Assembly: GCF_900104775.1 (NCBI RefSeq)
Contig: NZ_FNSA01000003.1
Span: forward strand, 2,108,001 to 2,172,000
DNA length: 64,000 bases
Reading direction: 5' to 3'
From: Tsukamurella tyrosinosolvens
Lineage (GTDB): Bacteria; Actinomycetota; Actinomycetes; Mycobacteriales; Mycobacteriaceae
Shown here: piece by piece, positions 1 through 9,472 of the stretch
Layout: the number at the start of each line of letters is the position of its first letter
Position numbering within the stretch: the stretch's first letter is position 1
Translations under genes and position numbers: made by a program
Notes under the pieces: generated by a model
Seen by the model: the letters and a program-made list of their open reading frames with translations, nothing else
Told to the model about the DNA's origin: nothing
The model's database searches: none

Positions 1-1041
1 ATCATGGGCCCCGCGGCGCTCTCGGGCGACGACACCGAGTCCCTGCGGCCGAAGTCCCTCGACGAGTTCATCGGCCAGCCCAAGGTCCGCGAGCAGCTCC
101 AGCTGGTGCTGCACGGCGCGAAGCTCCGCGGCGGCACCCCGGACCACATCCTGCTGTCCGGGCCGCCCGGCCTGGGCAAGACCAGTCTCGCGATGATCAT
201 CGCGGCGGAGCTGGGGACCGCCCTGCGGGTCACCTCCGGCCCCGCCCTCGAGCGCGCCGGCGATCTCGCCGCGATGCTGTCGAACCTCGTCGAGGGCGAC
301 GTGCTGTTCATCGACGAGATCCACCGCATGGCCCGCCCCGCCGAGGAGATGCTCTACCTTGCGATGGAGGACTTCCGCGTCGACGTGGTGGTGGGCAAGG
401 GCCCCGGCGCGACGTCCATCCCGCTCGACGTGGCGCCGTTCACCCTCGTGGGAGCCACCACCCGGTCCGGCGCGCTCACCGGCCCGCTGCGCGACCGGTT
501 CGGCTTCACCGCGCACATGGACTTCTACGAGACGGCCGACCTGGTGCAGGTCATCGAGCGCAGCGCGAAGATCCTCGGCATCACCATCGAGCGGGAGGCG
601 GCCGCCGAGATCGGCAGCCGCAGTCGTGGCACGCCCCGCATCGCCAACCGCCTGCTGCGGCGCGTCCGCGACTTCGCCGACGTCCGCGCCGACGGGACCG
701 TCACCGTCGACGTCGCGCGCGGGGCGCTCAAGGTCTACGACGTCGACGAGCTGGGCCTCGACCGCCTCGACCGCGCCGTGCTCGGCGCCCTGATCCGCAG
801 CTTCGGCGGTGGTCCCGTGGGCGTCTCCACGCTGGCCGTGGCCGTCGGCGAGGAACCCGGCACCGTCGAGGAGGTGTGCGAGCCGTTCCTCGTGCGCGCC
901 GGCATGCTCGCCCGCACGCCGCGCGGCCGCGTCGCCACGATGGCGGCCTGGCACCACCTGGGGCTCGAGCCGCCCGCGGGCGCGCTCGCCTCCGGCATCG
1001 AGGTCCGCGCGGATGTCGACCCCGACGATCGCCTGTTCTAG
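1..1041 (+). CDS. ruvB: RuvB Holliday junction branch-migration ATPase (5' end possibly outside window)
   Basis: RuvB is the hexameric AAA+ motor that, with RuvA, drives branch migration of Holliday junctions; RuvC then cuts them. Counting from the ATG at position 4, the Walker A motif GPPGLGKT lies at residues 53-60 and the Walker B/DEIHR motif at about 104-108. The sensor stretch GATTRSG and the C-terminal winged-helix domain with RTPRGR are present. The frame is open to the first base. Only about 12 residues precede the SLRP motif, where mycobacterial RuvB has about 23, so the true start may lie upstream. RuvC and RuvA would be expected just outside the window. Identification is certain; the start is not. 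Confidence 0.96.
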   Translation: MMGPAALSGDDTESLRPKSLDEFIGQPKVREQLQLVLHGAKLRGGTPDHILLSGPPGLGKTSLAMIIAAELGTALRVTSGPALERAGDLAAMLSNLVEGDVLFIDEIHRMARPAEEMLYLAMEDFRVDVVVGKGPGATSIPLDVAPFTLVGATTRSGALTGPLRDRFGFTAHMDFYETADLVQVIERSAKILGITIEREAAAEIGSRSRGTPRIANRLLRRVRDFADVRADGTVTVDVARGALKVYDVDELGLDRLDRAVLGALIRSFGGGPVGVSTLAVAVGEEPGTVEEVCEPFLVRAGMLARTPRGRVATMAAWHHLGLEPPAGALASGIEVRADVDPDDRLF

Positions 1042-1087
1042 TCCTCCGCGTCCTGCGGTCCCGCGCCCGGCGGCGTAGACAGGAGGC

Positions 1088-2014
1088 GTGGACCCGGTCG
1101 GAGAAGGACTGCGCGGCCGCGTGGCGGTCGTCGCGGGGGCGACGCGCGGTGCCGGGCGCGGTATCGCCGCCGGTCTCGCGGAGCAGGGCGCCACGGTCGT
1201 GTGCACCGGCCGCAGCAGCCGCGCCGGAGATCCCTCCATCGCGTCCGACTACGCGCGGCCCGAGACCATCGAGGAGACGGCCGAGCTGGTGGACGCCCTC
1301 GGCGGCGCGGGTGTCGCCGTGCAGGTCGACCACCTCGACCCGCACCAGGTCGCGCGCCTCGCGGACCGACTTCGCGCGGAGTACGGGCGGATCGACGTGC
1401 TGGTCAACGACATCTGGGGCGGCGAGCTGCTCAAGGGGCCGCCCCCGACGTGGAACACTCCGTTGTGGCGGCAGGACCTCGACGCGGGACTGCGCCTGCT
1501 CCGTCTCGCCGTCGACACCCATCTCATCACCGCGCACTTCCTCACGCCGTTGCTCATCGAGCGTCCGGGCGGGCTGCTCGTGGAGATCACCGACGGGACC
1601 GCGGACTTCAACGCCGACACCTACCGGATCTCGGTCTTCTACGACCTCGCGAAGACGTCGATCAACCGGCTCGCCTTCTCCCAGGGCCACGAGCTCGCCG
1701 AGGTCGGCGCGACCGCCGTCGCCGTCACCCCCGGCTGGCTGCGCTCGGAGATGATGCTCGACGCGTACGGCGTCACCGAGAACGACTGGCGGGCGGCGTT
1801 CACCGAGCGCGCCGGGCACCCCGCCGCGCCGCCGGGTTTCGCCTACTCCGAGTCGCCCCGCTTCGTCGGCCGCGGGATCGCCGCCCTCGCGGCGGATCCC
1901 GGCCGCGCACGCTGGAACCGGCGGTCCGTCAGCTCCGCGGAACTCGCGGCGGAGTACGGCGTCACCGACGTCGACGGCACCCGGCCCGACAGCTGGGCCG
2001 GGCGCCGCGACTGA
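1088..2014 (+). CDS. SDR family NAD(P)-dependent oxidoreductase
   Basis: This is a classical short-chain dehydrogenase of 308 residues. The nucleotide-binding glycines lie in GATRGAG (residues 17-23) and the active-site YxxxK is Y185/K189. The usual catalytic serine before the tyrosine is not evident, because the matching strand reads EITDGT. That is odd but also occurs in DHRS1-like members, which have a long insertion after the active site like the one here. The substrate cannot be read from sequence. The GTG start is preceded by AGGAGG at only 1 bp and by TAGACA (1076-1081) 6 bp upstream, so a leaderless transcript is as likely as Shine-Dalgarno initiation. The stop touches the stop of the convergent glycosyltransferase gene. 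Confidence 0.85.
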   Translation: MDPVGEGLRGRVAVVAGATRGAGRGIAAGLAEQGATVVCTGRSSRAGDPSIASDYARPETIEETAELVDALGGAGVAVQVDHLDPHQVARLADRLRAEYGRIDVLVNDIWGGELLKGPPPTWNTPLWRQDLDAGLRLLRLAVDTHLITAHFLTPLLIERPGGLLVEITDGTADFNADTYRISVFYDLAKTSINRLAFSQGHELAEVGATAVAVTPGWLRSEMMLDAYGVTENDWRAAFTERAGHPAAPPGFAYSESPRFVGRGIAALAADPGRARWNRRSVSSAELAAEYGVTDVDGTRPDSWAGRRD

Positions 2015-4000
2015 TCATCCCTTCGGCGCGGTGAGGTCGTACACCGTGACCCCGTCGACGGTCCGCGACGGATAAGTCTTCTCCACCCACGACCGGATCT
2101 CGGCCGCGGTGCCGGAACCGCCGAATCCTCCGAAGCTGCCGCCCGATTCGGCCAGGAAGTAGTGGATCCTGCCGTCGCGGACGTACTGCTGGAACTGCGC
2201 GAGCGTGGGGGAGGGGTCGGTGCCGTTGAAGCCGCCGATCGGCATCACGGGCTTCTCCGTGGCGAGCTGATAGCCGGCGGCGGCGTTCGCGCCGACCGTC
2301 GCCGCGACCCACGTGTAGCGCTGCGCGTCCGCGAGCAGGAGTGCGGTCACCTCGGGCCCGGCCGTGCTGCCCATCAGGAACGACGGTCCGCCGCCGCGCT
2401 CGTCCCCGCCGGGCGCGCCGGTGCGCCCACCCACGGGCCGGGTGCCACCGGCCGGACCGCCGACACCGCCGCTGGGCCGCTCCATCCGGCCCATCGCGCC
2501 GCCCGGGCCGAAACCGTGACCGCTCGACGGGCCCGCCGAGACGATGGCGCCCTGGCGCGGCGACATGATCGTCTCCGCGGTGAACGCCACCTGCCCGGCG
2601 ATCGCGGCGAACAGAGCGGTAGCGGCGATCACCCCGCCGAGACGTCGCGTGCGGGGCGCCGAAGGCAGCAGGGTGGCGAGGATCGCCACCGTCGACACGG
2701 CGGCAGCCGCGGCGATCGCCCAGCGCAGCCACGGGTTCCAGTCGGGCGTCTGGTCCAGGATGTACCAGGCGGTGACGCCCGTCGCGGCGACGGCGAGGGC
2801 TCCGACGGCGCGGACCCACGCCCGGTCGCGCTCGCGCAGGCCCACCGCCACCCCGATCGCGACCAGCGCCGCGATGGCCGGCGCCAGGGCCACCGTGTAG
2901 TACGCGTGGAAGATGCCCGCCATGAAACTGAACGTGATCCCGGTGACGAGCAGCCATCCACCCCAGGCGATCACGGCGGCGCGATCACCGTCCGTCCGTG
3001 GGGCGCGCCGCCGCAGGACCGGCACCAGGACGATCGCGAGCAACGCGGCGGGGAGCAGCCAGGCGATCTGGCCGGCCTGCGCCGGTTCGACCATCCGCAG
3101 GATGCCGGCGTCGCCGAACATCGAGCCGCCGCGGTGTCCGGGCATCTCCATCCCGGCGGGCAGCTCGAAGCCCGCGGGCAGCTCCATGCCGCCACGCCCC
3201 GGCCCGACGCTGCCCTTCTCGTTCCCGTTGAGGCGGCCGAGGCCGTTGTAGCCGAGCGTGAGCTCGAGGATCGAGTTGTTCTGCGAGCCGCCGATCCACG
3301 GCCGCGACGCCGCGGGCCACAGCTCGACGGTCAGCAGCCACCAGCCGGCCGCGACGACCATCGCGGCGCCCGCGGCGAACAGCTGCGCGACGCGCTTGCC
3401 GGCCTTCGGCGGCCCCGCGACCAGGTAGGTCAGCGCCAGCCCGGGGACGATGAGCATCACGGCCAGCTGCTTGGTCAGGAAGCCGAACCCGACGAAGGCG
3501 CCGCACGCGACGAGCCACCGCCACCGGCCGTCCTCGACGGCCCGCAGCATCGCCCAGGTCGCCGCGATCATGAGCAGAACGAGCAGGGCGTCCGGGTTGT
3601 TGAACCGGAACATCATGGCCGCCACCGGCGTGACGGCGAGGAGCAGCCCGGCGAGGAGTCCGGCGCCGGCGCCGAAGCGGCGGCGCACCGTCGCGTACAG
3701 GAGAGCGACGGACGCCACCCCGAGGAGGGCCTGCGGGACGAGCATCGCCCACGTGTTGACGCCGAACAGGCGGGTCGACACCTCCATCACCCACAGGGAG
3801 GCGGGCGGCTTGTCGACGGTGATGGAGTTCGCGCCGTCCGAGCTCCCGAAGAACATCGCCTTCCCGCTGACGGTGCCGGCCTGGACGGCGGCCGAGTAGA
3901 AGGCGTTGGCCCAGCCCGCCCGCCCGAGGGCCCAGAGGTAGGCGATCGCCGTCCCCACGAGGAGGACGGCGACCGCGACGCGCTCGCGGGTCTTGGTCAC
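2015..4000 (-). CDS. GT39/ArnT-like membrane glycosyltransferase
   Basis: This 661-residue polytopic membrane protein of the ArnT/PMT-like superfamily moves a sugar from a polyprenyl-phosphate donor to an acceptor outside the cytoplasmic membrane. The N-terminal segment has the conserved stretch SSDGANSITVDKPP after the first membrane helix, followed by about ten hydrophobic segments. Two loops are unusual: one rich in Met, Gly and Glu-Leu-Pro, and one Gly/Pro-rich before the C-terminal globular domain. The GTG start overlaps the TGA of the upstream GT2-GtrA gene by 4 bp, so the two are translationally coupled and probably act in one pathway. Acceptor and sugar are unknown. The open frame continues far upstream through the neighbours, but that is not coding. 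Confidence 0.82.
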   Translation of the reverse strand: MTKTRERVAVAVLLVGTAIAYLWALGRAGWANAFYSAAVQAGTVSGKAMFFGSSDGANSITVDKPPASLWVMEVSTRLFGVNTWAMLVPQALLGVASVALLYATVRRRFGAGAGLLAGLLLAVTPVAAMMFRFNNPDALLVLLMIAATWAMLRAVEDGRWRWLVACGAFVGFGFLTKQLAVMLIVPGLALTYLVAGPPKAGKRVAQLFAAGAAMVVAAGWWLLTVELWPAASRPWIGGSQNNSILELTLGYNGLGRLNGNEKGSVGPGRGGMELPAGFELPAGMEMPGHRGGSMFGDAGILRMVEPAQAGQIAWLLPAALLAIVLVPVLRRRAPRTDGDRAAVIAWGGWLLVTGITFSFMAGIFHAYYTVALAPAIAALVAIGVAVGLRERDRAWVRAVGALAVAATGVTAWYILDQTPDWNPWLRWAIAAAAAVSTVAILATLLPSAPRTRRLGGVIAATALFAAIAGQVAFTAETIMSPRQGAIVSAGPSSGHGFGPGGAMGRMERPSGGVGGPAGGTRPVGGRTGAPGGDERGGGPSFLMGSTAGPEVTALLLADAQRYTWVAATVGANAAAGYQLATEKPVMPIGGFNGTDPSPTLAQFQQYVRDGRIHYFLAESGGSFGGFGGSGTAAEIRSWVEKTYPSRTVDGVTVYDLTAPKG

Positions 4001-5253
4001 CGGGCCCCGTCCTTGTCCGTGGTGGCCGCGCGGAAGATCAGGCGCAGTCCCAGGAATCGCGTGATCGTCGCGACCAGGTTGGCCACCACGAGCACCGCGA
4101 GCTGGATCCCGCGCCCGGCGTCCGGCGCGAACGCCGCGAGCGCGGTGAGGCTGCCGGACGTCAGTGCCCAGGTGAGGAGGAAGACCACCAGGCCCTGCAG
4201 GTGGTGGCGGGCAGCTCCCTCGCGCCCGCGCACGCCGAAGGTGAAGGAGCGGTTCGCCGCGATGTTCCCGACCGCCGTGATGAGGAGGGCCGCGAAGTTC
4301 GCGCCCTGCGCCCCGATGACCGGGTGCAGCAGCAGGTAGAGGATCGCGTAGGCGACGGTGCTCGCCACGCCGACCGCGGCGAACCGCGCGAGCTGGCCGA
4401 CCATGTTGCGCGGCACGCCCGCCAGTTGCGGCTCCTCGCGACCGAGGGCGCGACGGACCTCGTCCAGGGGGAGTGCGCCCCGGCCCAGCGCTCGCCCGAC
4501 CCGGAGCACGCCCTTGAGATCCTTCTTCACCGTGTCGACGATGTCGACGCGGCTGTCGGGGTCGTCCGTCCAGTCCACCGGGACCTCGTGGATGCGCAGG
4601 CCCGCCCGCTCGGCGAGCACGAGCAGTTCGGTGTCGAAGAACCACTCGCCGTCCTCGACCAGCGGCAGCAGTTCGCGCGCGACGTCGGTGCGGATCGCCT
4701 TGAAACCGCACTGGGCGTCGGAGAAGCGCACCCGCAGAGCGGTGTGCAGCAGCAGGTTGTAGCCGCGGGAGATGACCTCGCGCTTCGGCCCGCGCACCAC
4801 GTTCGCGCCCCGTCCGAGGCGGGTGCCGATCGCGAGGTCGCTGTGGCCCGAGAGCAGCGGCGCGACGAGGGGATGCAGCGCCTTGAGATCGGTCGAGAGG
4901 TCGACGTCCATGTAGACCAGTACGCGGGCGTCGGACTGCGCCCAGACCCGGCGCAGGGCCCGGCCGCGGCCCTTCGCGTCGAGGTGCACCACGCGCACGC
5001 CGTCGACCGCGGCGGCCAGCGAATGCGCCACGCGCAGAGTGTCGTCCGTGCTGGCGTTGTCGGCGATGGTGATCCGCGCCGGAATGGCGAGGGAGTCGTC
5101 GAGGTACTCCCGCAGCGTCTCGACGCAGTGCGCGATCGTGTGGGCCTCGTTGTAGACGGGGATCACGATGTCGAGGACGGGGGCGGTCTCCGCCCGCTCG
5201 TGCCGGTCCTGCGCTGCCGTGACCTTCGGGTCGGGGGCGATCTCGGTTGTCAT
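3997..5253 (-). CDS. Bifunctional GT2 glycosyltransferase / GtrA flippase-like protein
   Basis: Residues about 20-260 form a dolichol-phosphate-mannose-synthase-like GT2 domain with the start IVIPVYNEA, the metal-binding DVDLSTD and the conserved CGFKA. Residues about 290-410 form a GtrA domain with four membrane helices. The GT2 part is expected to load a sugar on polyprenyl phosphate and GtrA to help move it across the membrane. The GT39-type enzyme encoded 4 bp further on would then transfer it. The fusion of the two steps in one chain is common in actinobacteria. The ATG at 5253 was chosen because the GT2 fold begins soon after it. The sugar identity is not visible. Confidence 0.85.
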   Translation of the reverse strand: MTTEIAPDPKVTAAQDRHERAETAPVLDIVIPVYNEAHTIAHCVETLREYLDDSLAIPARITIADNASTDDTLRVAHSLAAAVDGVRVVHLDAKGRGRALRRVWAQSDARVLVYMDVDLSTDLKALHPLVAPLLSGHSDLAIGTRLGRGANVVRGPKREVISRGYNLLLHTALRVRFSDAQCGFKAIRTDVARELLPLVEDGEWFFDTELLVLAERAGLRIHEVPVDWTDDPDSRVDIVDTVKKDLKGVLRVGRALGRGALPLDEVRRALGREEPQLAGVPRNMVGQLARFAAVGVASTVAYAILYLLLHPVIGAQGANFAALLITAVGNIAANRSFTFGVRGREGAARHHLQGLVVFLLTWALTSGSLTALAAFAPDAGRGIQLAVLVVANLVATITRFLGLRLIFRAATTDKDGAR

Positions 5254-5333
5254 GCCAATGACCCTGGTTCGCCGCGCTGCCCCGTCCCTGCGGTGCGACT
5301 GTGGGGTGGCTGGGAACCGTGCCCCGCGGCCCG

Positions 5334-6365
5334 TTACCCGTCGCCGACGGTGCCGCCCGCGGCGGTCCGCCAGGCCCGCGGCGTGCTGCCGAACCGCCCG
5401 CGGAACCAGCGCGAGAAGTTCGACGGGCTCGAGAACGCCAGGATGCCGGCGATCTCCGCGAACGAGTAGGCGCGGCCCGCCACGAGATGCCGGGCCAGTC
5501 CGGCGCGCGCGTCGTCGACCACCTCGGTGAAGGTGGTGCCCTCGGCCGCGAGCCGCCGGTGCACGGTGCGCCGGTCCACCCCGAGGCTGCGGGCCACCTG
5601 ATCGGCCGAGCACCGCCCGGTGGGGAGCAGCAGGTCGACGAGTTCCCGGATCCGGGCGGTCGCGTCCCGCCCGTGGCCGGTGTCGCCGTCGAGCAGCCGC
5701 CGCGTGTACTCCCGCAACTGGGGGTCCGAGCTGGCGGTCGCGCGGTCGAGGTCGGCGGCGGGCATGCGGATCCCGTTGTGGTCGGCGTCGAAGTGCAGAG
5801 CGCCGCCGAACATCCGTCGCGCCGTCTCGATCCGGTGCGGTGGGGGATGGCCGAAGGACACGGACAGGGGCGTCCACTCCCGGCCGAGCAATTCGCGTAG
5901 CACGCCGTACACCACGCCGACCGCGAGGTCCACGGCCTGGCGGTCCGGGGCGGGGCGCTCGAGGTCGAGTTCGACGCGCACCGTGGCGATCCCATCCGCG
6001 ACCGACAACCTGGTGTGCAGCGCCTCGTTGTACATCCGCTCGTGCCGGATCAGTACCCGAAGGGCGCTGCGCACGTCGGGCTCCTCACGCAGGACCAGGC
6101 TCAGCGGGCCGAGGTGCGACAGTCGCCGGAGTTCGGCGAGACGGAGGCCCAGGTCGTCGCGGCCGGTGACCGCTGCGGCGCGTTCGAGCAGGTCGTTGAC
6201 GGCGTCCGCGGGCACCCAGCGGTCCTGGATCGTGACGCCGCTCGGGTCGAGACCGCTCGCCCGCAGCAGCAGGCGCGGATCGGCGCCCAGGGTGCGCGTG
6301 AGCTCGGAGAAGTTGGCCAGCGAGGCGTAGCGCGCCAAGGGCCGTTTGGTTGTGACCACCATCAC
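5334..6365 (-). CDS. AraC family transcriptional regulator (Arabinose_bd + HTH_18)
   Basis: The N-terminal about 200 residues match the Arabinose_bd-type effector domain seen in OruR/ArgR-like regulators. The last about 90 residues carry two helix-turn-helix motifs ending in the AraC signature FSSPSNFSRWFRGRFGSTPRAWR. The gene is divergent from the quinone oxidoreductase gene with 116 bp between start codons, so it most likely controls the catabolic operon that begins at 6482. That is inference from position. Two starts are possible, GTG at 6365 and ATG at 6362. The inducer is unknown. Confidence 0.88.
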   Translation of the reverse strand: MMVVTTKRPLARYASLANFSELTRTLGADPRLLLRASGLDPSGVTIQDRWVPADAVNDLLERAAAVTGRDDLGLRLAELRRLSHLGPLSLVLREEPDVRSALRVLIRHERMYNEALHTRLSVADGIATVRVELDLERPAPDRQAVDLAVGVVYGVLRELLGREWTPLSVSFGHPPPHRIETARRMFGGALHFDADHNGIRMPAADLDRATASSDPQLREYTRRLLDGDTGHGRDATARIRELVDLLLPTGRCSADQVARSLGVDRRTVHRRLAAEGTTFTEVVDDARAGLARHLVAGRAYSFAEIAGILAFSSPSNFSRWFRGRFGSTPRAWRTAAGGTVGDG

Positions 6366-6481
6366 CCCTATGTCCCGATGTGAATAGTCATCCGTCCCGC
6401 AGGGAACAGTTTACGCCGCGCGGCGCTCGTACTGTCATCTGCATCACACCCCGAGAGGCTCGACGAGAGGAACCCACGACC
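6366..6481. promoter_or_regulatory. Divergent regulatory region between AraC regulator and catabolic operon
   Basis: This is 116 bp of relatively AT-richer DNA between divergent genes. On the plus strand TACTGT at 6430-6435 is a good -10 candidate, which would give a leader of about 40 nt. A convincing -35 or an AraC-type direct repeat could not be identified by eye. Confidence 0.4.
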
Positions 6482-7462
6482 ATGGCGAACGCGATCCGCT
6501 TCCACGAGACCGGTGGCCCGGAGGTCCTGCGGTGGGAGACCGTCGAGGTCGAGGAGCCCGGCGCCGGCGAGGTGCTCGTGCGGCATCACGCCGTCGGCCT
6601 GAACTTCGCGGACAACTACTACCGCACGGGCCTGTACCCGGTGCCCCTGCCGAACGGCATGGGCGTCGAGGCGGCGGGCGTCGTGCAGCAGGTCGGCCCC
6701 GGCGTCGACGGCTTCGTCCCCGGTGACCGCGTCACCTACACCTACACCGGCAGCCCACTCGGCGCGTACAGCACCGAGTTCGTGCTCCCGGCCCGGCATC
6801 TCATCCACCTCCCGGACTCCGTCGACTTCGAGACCGCCGCCGCGTGCACCATGCGCGGACTCACCGCCGCGTACCTCCTGCGCCGGATCCACGACTACCG
6901 GCCGGGCGACACGATCCTGCTGCACGCCGCCGCCGGCGGCGTGGGACTGATCGTCGCCCAGTGGGCCAAGCTGCTGGGGCTGACGGTGATCGGCACCGTC
7001 TCCACCGAGGAGAAGGCCGCGGTCGCCCGCGCGCACGGCGTCGATCACGTCGTCTACTACCGCCGCGAGGACGTCGCCGCCCGGGTGCGGGAGATCACCG
7101 GCGGCGCCGGCGTTCCCGTCGTGCTCGACAGCATCGGCGCGGCCACCGTCCAGGCGTCCCTCGACTCCCTCGCCCGACGGGGCCTGCTCGTCTGCTTCGG
7201 GACGTCGTCCGGCCCGATCCCGCCGATCGACCCGATGCAGCTCGCCATCAAGGGCTCGCTGTTCGTGACCCGACCAGCGCTCGCCGACTACATCGCCGAC
7301 CCGCTCGAGCGCGCCGACCTCGCGGGGGAGTTGTTCGGGCACATCGCGGCCGGCCGCATCCGGGTCGACGTGAACCGCACCTACCCGCTCGCCGAGGCCG
7401 CCCGCGCCCACACCGACCTCGAATCCGGAGCCCTCGTCGGCTCCAACATCCTGATCCCGTAG
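6482..7462 (+). CDS. Zinc-independent NADPH:quinone oxidoreductase (MDR superfamily)
   Basis: This 326-residue medium-chain reductase resembles QorA: an N-terminal GroES-like domain, then a Rossmann domain with HAAAGGVGL. The catalytic-zinc cysteine of alcohol dehydrogenases is absent. Such enzymes reduce quinones or enoyl-type double bonds with NADPH. It is the first gene of a tight operon with a TauD-type dioxygenase 16 bp downstream, so the substrate is probably an unsaturated intermediate of that pathway (inference). The frame extends upstream to 6380, but the ATG at 6482 fits family length and follows a GAGAGGA ribosome-binding site. Confidence 0.85.
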   Translation: MANAIRFHETGGPEVLRWETVEVEEPGAGEVLVRHHAVGLNFADNYYRTGLYPVPLPNGMGVEAAGVVQQVGPGVDGFVPGDRVTYTYTGSPLGAYSTEFVLPARHLIHLPDSVDFETAAACTMRGLTAAYLLRRIHDYRPGDTILLHAAAGGVGLIVAQWAKLLGLTVIGTVSTEEKAAVARAHGVDHVVYYRREDVAARVREITGGAGVPVVLDSIGAATVQASLDSLARRGLLVCFGTSSGPIPPIDPMQLAIKGSLFVTRPALADYIADPLERADLAGELFGHIAAGRIRVDVNRTYPLAEAARAHTDLESGALVGSNILIP

Positions 7463-7478
7463 ATCCGAAGGCACCGCC

Positions 7479-8348
7479 ATGACCATCACCGCACGGCGCA
7501 TCCGCGCCGACCGTCTCACCGCGCACATCGGCGCGGAGCTCACCGGCATCGACCTCGCCGAGGCCGTCCGCGACGACGCCCTCTTCGCCGAACTCCGCGC
7601 CCTGCTCCTCAAGCACAAGGTGCTGTTCGTCCGTGACCAGCCCATCAGCCGTGCCGACCACGTCGCCCTCGCTCGCCGCTTCGGCGAGCTGGAGGACCAC
7701 CCGGTGCTCGGCAGCGACCCGGAACACCCTGGGCTGGTGCGCATCTACAAGGACCTCGACAGCGACCGCGAGGCCTACGAGAACGCCTTCCACTGCGACG
7801 CGACCTGGCGCGAGTGCCCGCCTTTCGGCTCGGTCCTCCGCTGCGTCGAGGGGCCCGCGGTGGGCGGCGACACCATCTGGGTCGACATGGTGGCCGCCTA
7901 CAACGCGCTCCCCGAGGACGTGAAGGAGCGGATCGCCGGCCTGCGCGCCCGGCACTCCCTCGAGGCCAGTTTCGGTGCGCGCCTGCCGATCGAGCAGCGC
8001 CACGCGCTGCACGCGACGTTCCCCGACGCCGAGCACCCCGTCGTCCGCACGCACCCGGAGACCGGAGAGAAGGTGCTGTTCGTCAACGCCTTCGCGACCC
8101 ACCTCACGAACTTCCACAACGACGCGAACATCCGCTTCGGCTTCGACTACGCGCCCGGCGCCGGCGAGCTCCTGCAGTACCTGCAGCGCCAGGCCGCCGT
8201 GCCCGAGTTCCAGGTGCGCTGGCGCTGGACGCCGGACAGCTTCGCCATCTGGGACAACCGCTGCACCCAGCACTACGCCGTGCAGGACTACTGGCCGGCC
8301 GTGCGCCGGATGGAGCGCGCCGGCATCGTCGGCGACCGCCCGTACTGA
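7479..8348 (+). CDS. TauD/TfdA family Fe(II)/2-oxoglutarate-dependent dioxygenase
   Basis: The protein has 289 residues, typical for TauD, TfdA and related enzymes that oxidise their substrate with O2 and 2-oxoglutarate, often splitting a C-S, C-O or C-N bond. The iron ligands are visible as H105 and D107 in HCDAT and a distal histidine, probably H265 in QHYAV. The 2-oxoglutarate-binding arginine lies in VRRMERAG near residues 276-280. The gene sits between a quinone oxidoreductase and a beta-keto acid cleavage enzyme. The substrate could be a taurine-like sulfonate, an aryloxyalkanoate, a betaine or something else; sequence does not decide. Confidence 0.88.
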   Translation: MTITARRIRADRLTAHIGAELTGIDLAEAVRDDALFAELRALLLKHKVLFVRDQPISRADHVALARRFGELEDHPVLGSDPEHPGLVRIYKDLDSDREAYENAFHCDATWRECPPFGSVLRCVEGPAVGGDTIWVDMVAAYNALPEDVKERIAGLRARHSLEASFGARLPIEQRHALHATFPDAEHPVVRTHPETGEKVLFVNAFATHLTNFHNDANIRFGFDYAPGAGELLQYLQRQAAVPEFQVRWRWTPDSFAIWDNRCTQHYAVQDYWPAVRRMERAGIVGDRPY

Positions 8349-8411
8349 CCCGCATCACCGCCCCGCCCCCGAGACACCCAGCCCCGCAACCACTCACGAG
8401 GAGAATCCACC

Positions 8412-9464
8412 ATGCATTTCCACGACGACGCCCTGTTCCCCGAGGTCCAGGAGAAGCAGGTCATCACGGTCGCGCCGTACGGCCCCGAGTGGGAGCTCGA
8501 CGACTTCCGCGAGGACCTCCCGCTCACCATGGAACAGCACGTCCAGCAGGCCGTCGACTGCTACGAGGCCGGCGCCACCGTCCTGCACATCCACGTCCGC
8601 GAGGAGGACGGCCACGGCTCCAAGCGACTGTCCAAGTTCAACGAGCTGCTCTCCGGCTTGCGCGAGGCCGTTCCGGACATGATCCTGCAGGTCGGCGGCT
8701 CGATCTCCTTCGCCCCCGAGGGCGACGGCGCCGACGCCAAGTGGCTCTCCGACGACACCCGACACATGCTGGCCGAGCTCGACCCGAAGCCCGACCAGGT
8801 CACCATCGCCATCAACACCAGCCAGATGAACATCATGGAGCTGATGACCGAGGGCGACATCGAGGGCACGTCCATGCAGCGTCCCGAGCTCTACGACACC
8901 TACCGCGAGATGACCGTGCCCGCCGGCCCCGAGTGGGTCGAGGAGCACCTGCGCCGCCTGACCGCCAACGGCATCCAGCCGCATTTCCAGCTCAGCTCGA
9001 TCCCGCAGCTGGAGACCGTCGAGCGCCTCATCCGACGCGGCAAGTACATGGGCCCCCTCAACCTCACCTGGGTCGGCATCGGCGGCGGCTTCGACGGCCC
9101 CAACCCGTACAACATCATGAACTTCATCAGCCGCGTTCCCGACGGTGCGATCCTCACCCTGGAGACCCTCATGCGGTCCGTGCTGCCGGTCAACACCATG
9201 GCCATCGCGATGGGCCTGCACACCCGGTGCGGCAACGAGGACACCATCTGGGGCCGCCCCGGCGAGAAGATCACGTCCGTCGACCAGGTCAAGCAGCTCG
9301 TGCGGATCAGCCACGAGCTCGGCCGCGACGTCGCCACCGGCAAAGAGGCGCGGGACATCTACCGGATCGGCGAGCAGTACGGCTCCGTCGACGAGACCCT
9401 GGCCAAGCTGGGCTACGCGCCGAACCGCCAGGCCGGCCAGCTCGGTTTCACCCAGCACGCCTGA
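8412..9464 (+). CDS. Beta-keto acid cleavage enzyme (BKACE, DUF849)
   Basis: This 350-residue protein is of the 3-keto-5-aminohexanoate cleavage enzyme family. These TIM-barrel zinc enzymes condense a beta-keto acid with acetyl-CoA and release acetoacetate plus a new acyl-CoA. The zinc ligands fit H59 and H61 in the conserved HIHVRE. The ITVAPYG start strand and the ...TRCGNEDT motif are also typical. The substrate differs between subfamilies (3-keto-5-aminohexanoate, dehydrocarnitine, others). Neighbouring oxygenase and reductase genes suggest the pathway makes a beta-keto acid that is cleaved here. It is preceded by a GAGGAG ribosome-binding site about 8 bp before the ATG. Confidence 0.9.
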   Translation: MHFHDDALFPEVQEKQVITVAPYGPEWELDDFREDLPLTMEQHVQQAVDCYEAGATVLHIHVREEDGHGSKRLSKFNELLSGLREAVPDMILQVGGSISFAPEGDGADAKWLSDDTRHMLAELDPKPDQVTIAINTSQMNIMELMTEGDIEGTSMQRPELYDTYREMTVPAGPEWVEEHLRRLTANGIQPHFQLSSIPQLETVERLIRRGKYMGPLNLTWVGIGGGFDGPNPYNIMNFISRVPDGAILTLETLMRSVLPVNTMAIAMGLHTRCGNEDTIWGRPGEKITSVDQVKQLVRISHELGRDVATGKEARDIYRIGEQYGSVDETLAKLGYAPNRQAGQLGFTQHA

Positions 9465-9472
9465 GCGGGTGA

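Noticed and set aside
4001-5995. Extension of the GT39 transferase frame upstream through the GT2-GtrA and AraC genes
   Set aside because: The extension reads two other genes in the wrong frame; GTG at 4000 gives a normal family start and a 4-bp overlap.
6380-6481. N-terminal extension of the quinone oxidoreductase to an earlier ATG
   Set aside because: The extra 34 residues are basic and unlike the family; they would cover the divergent promoter region.
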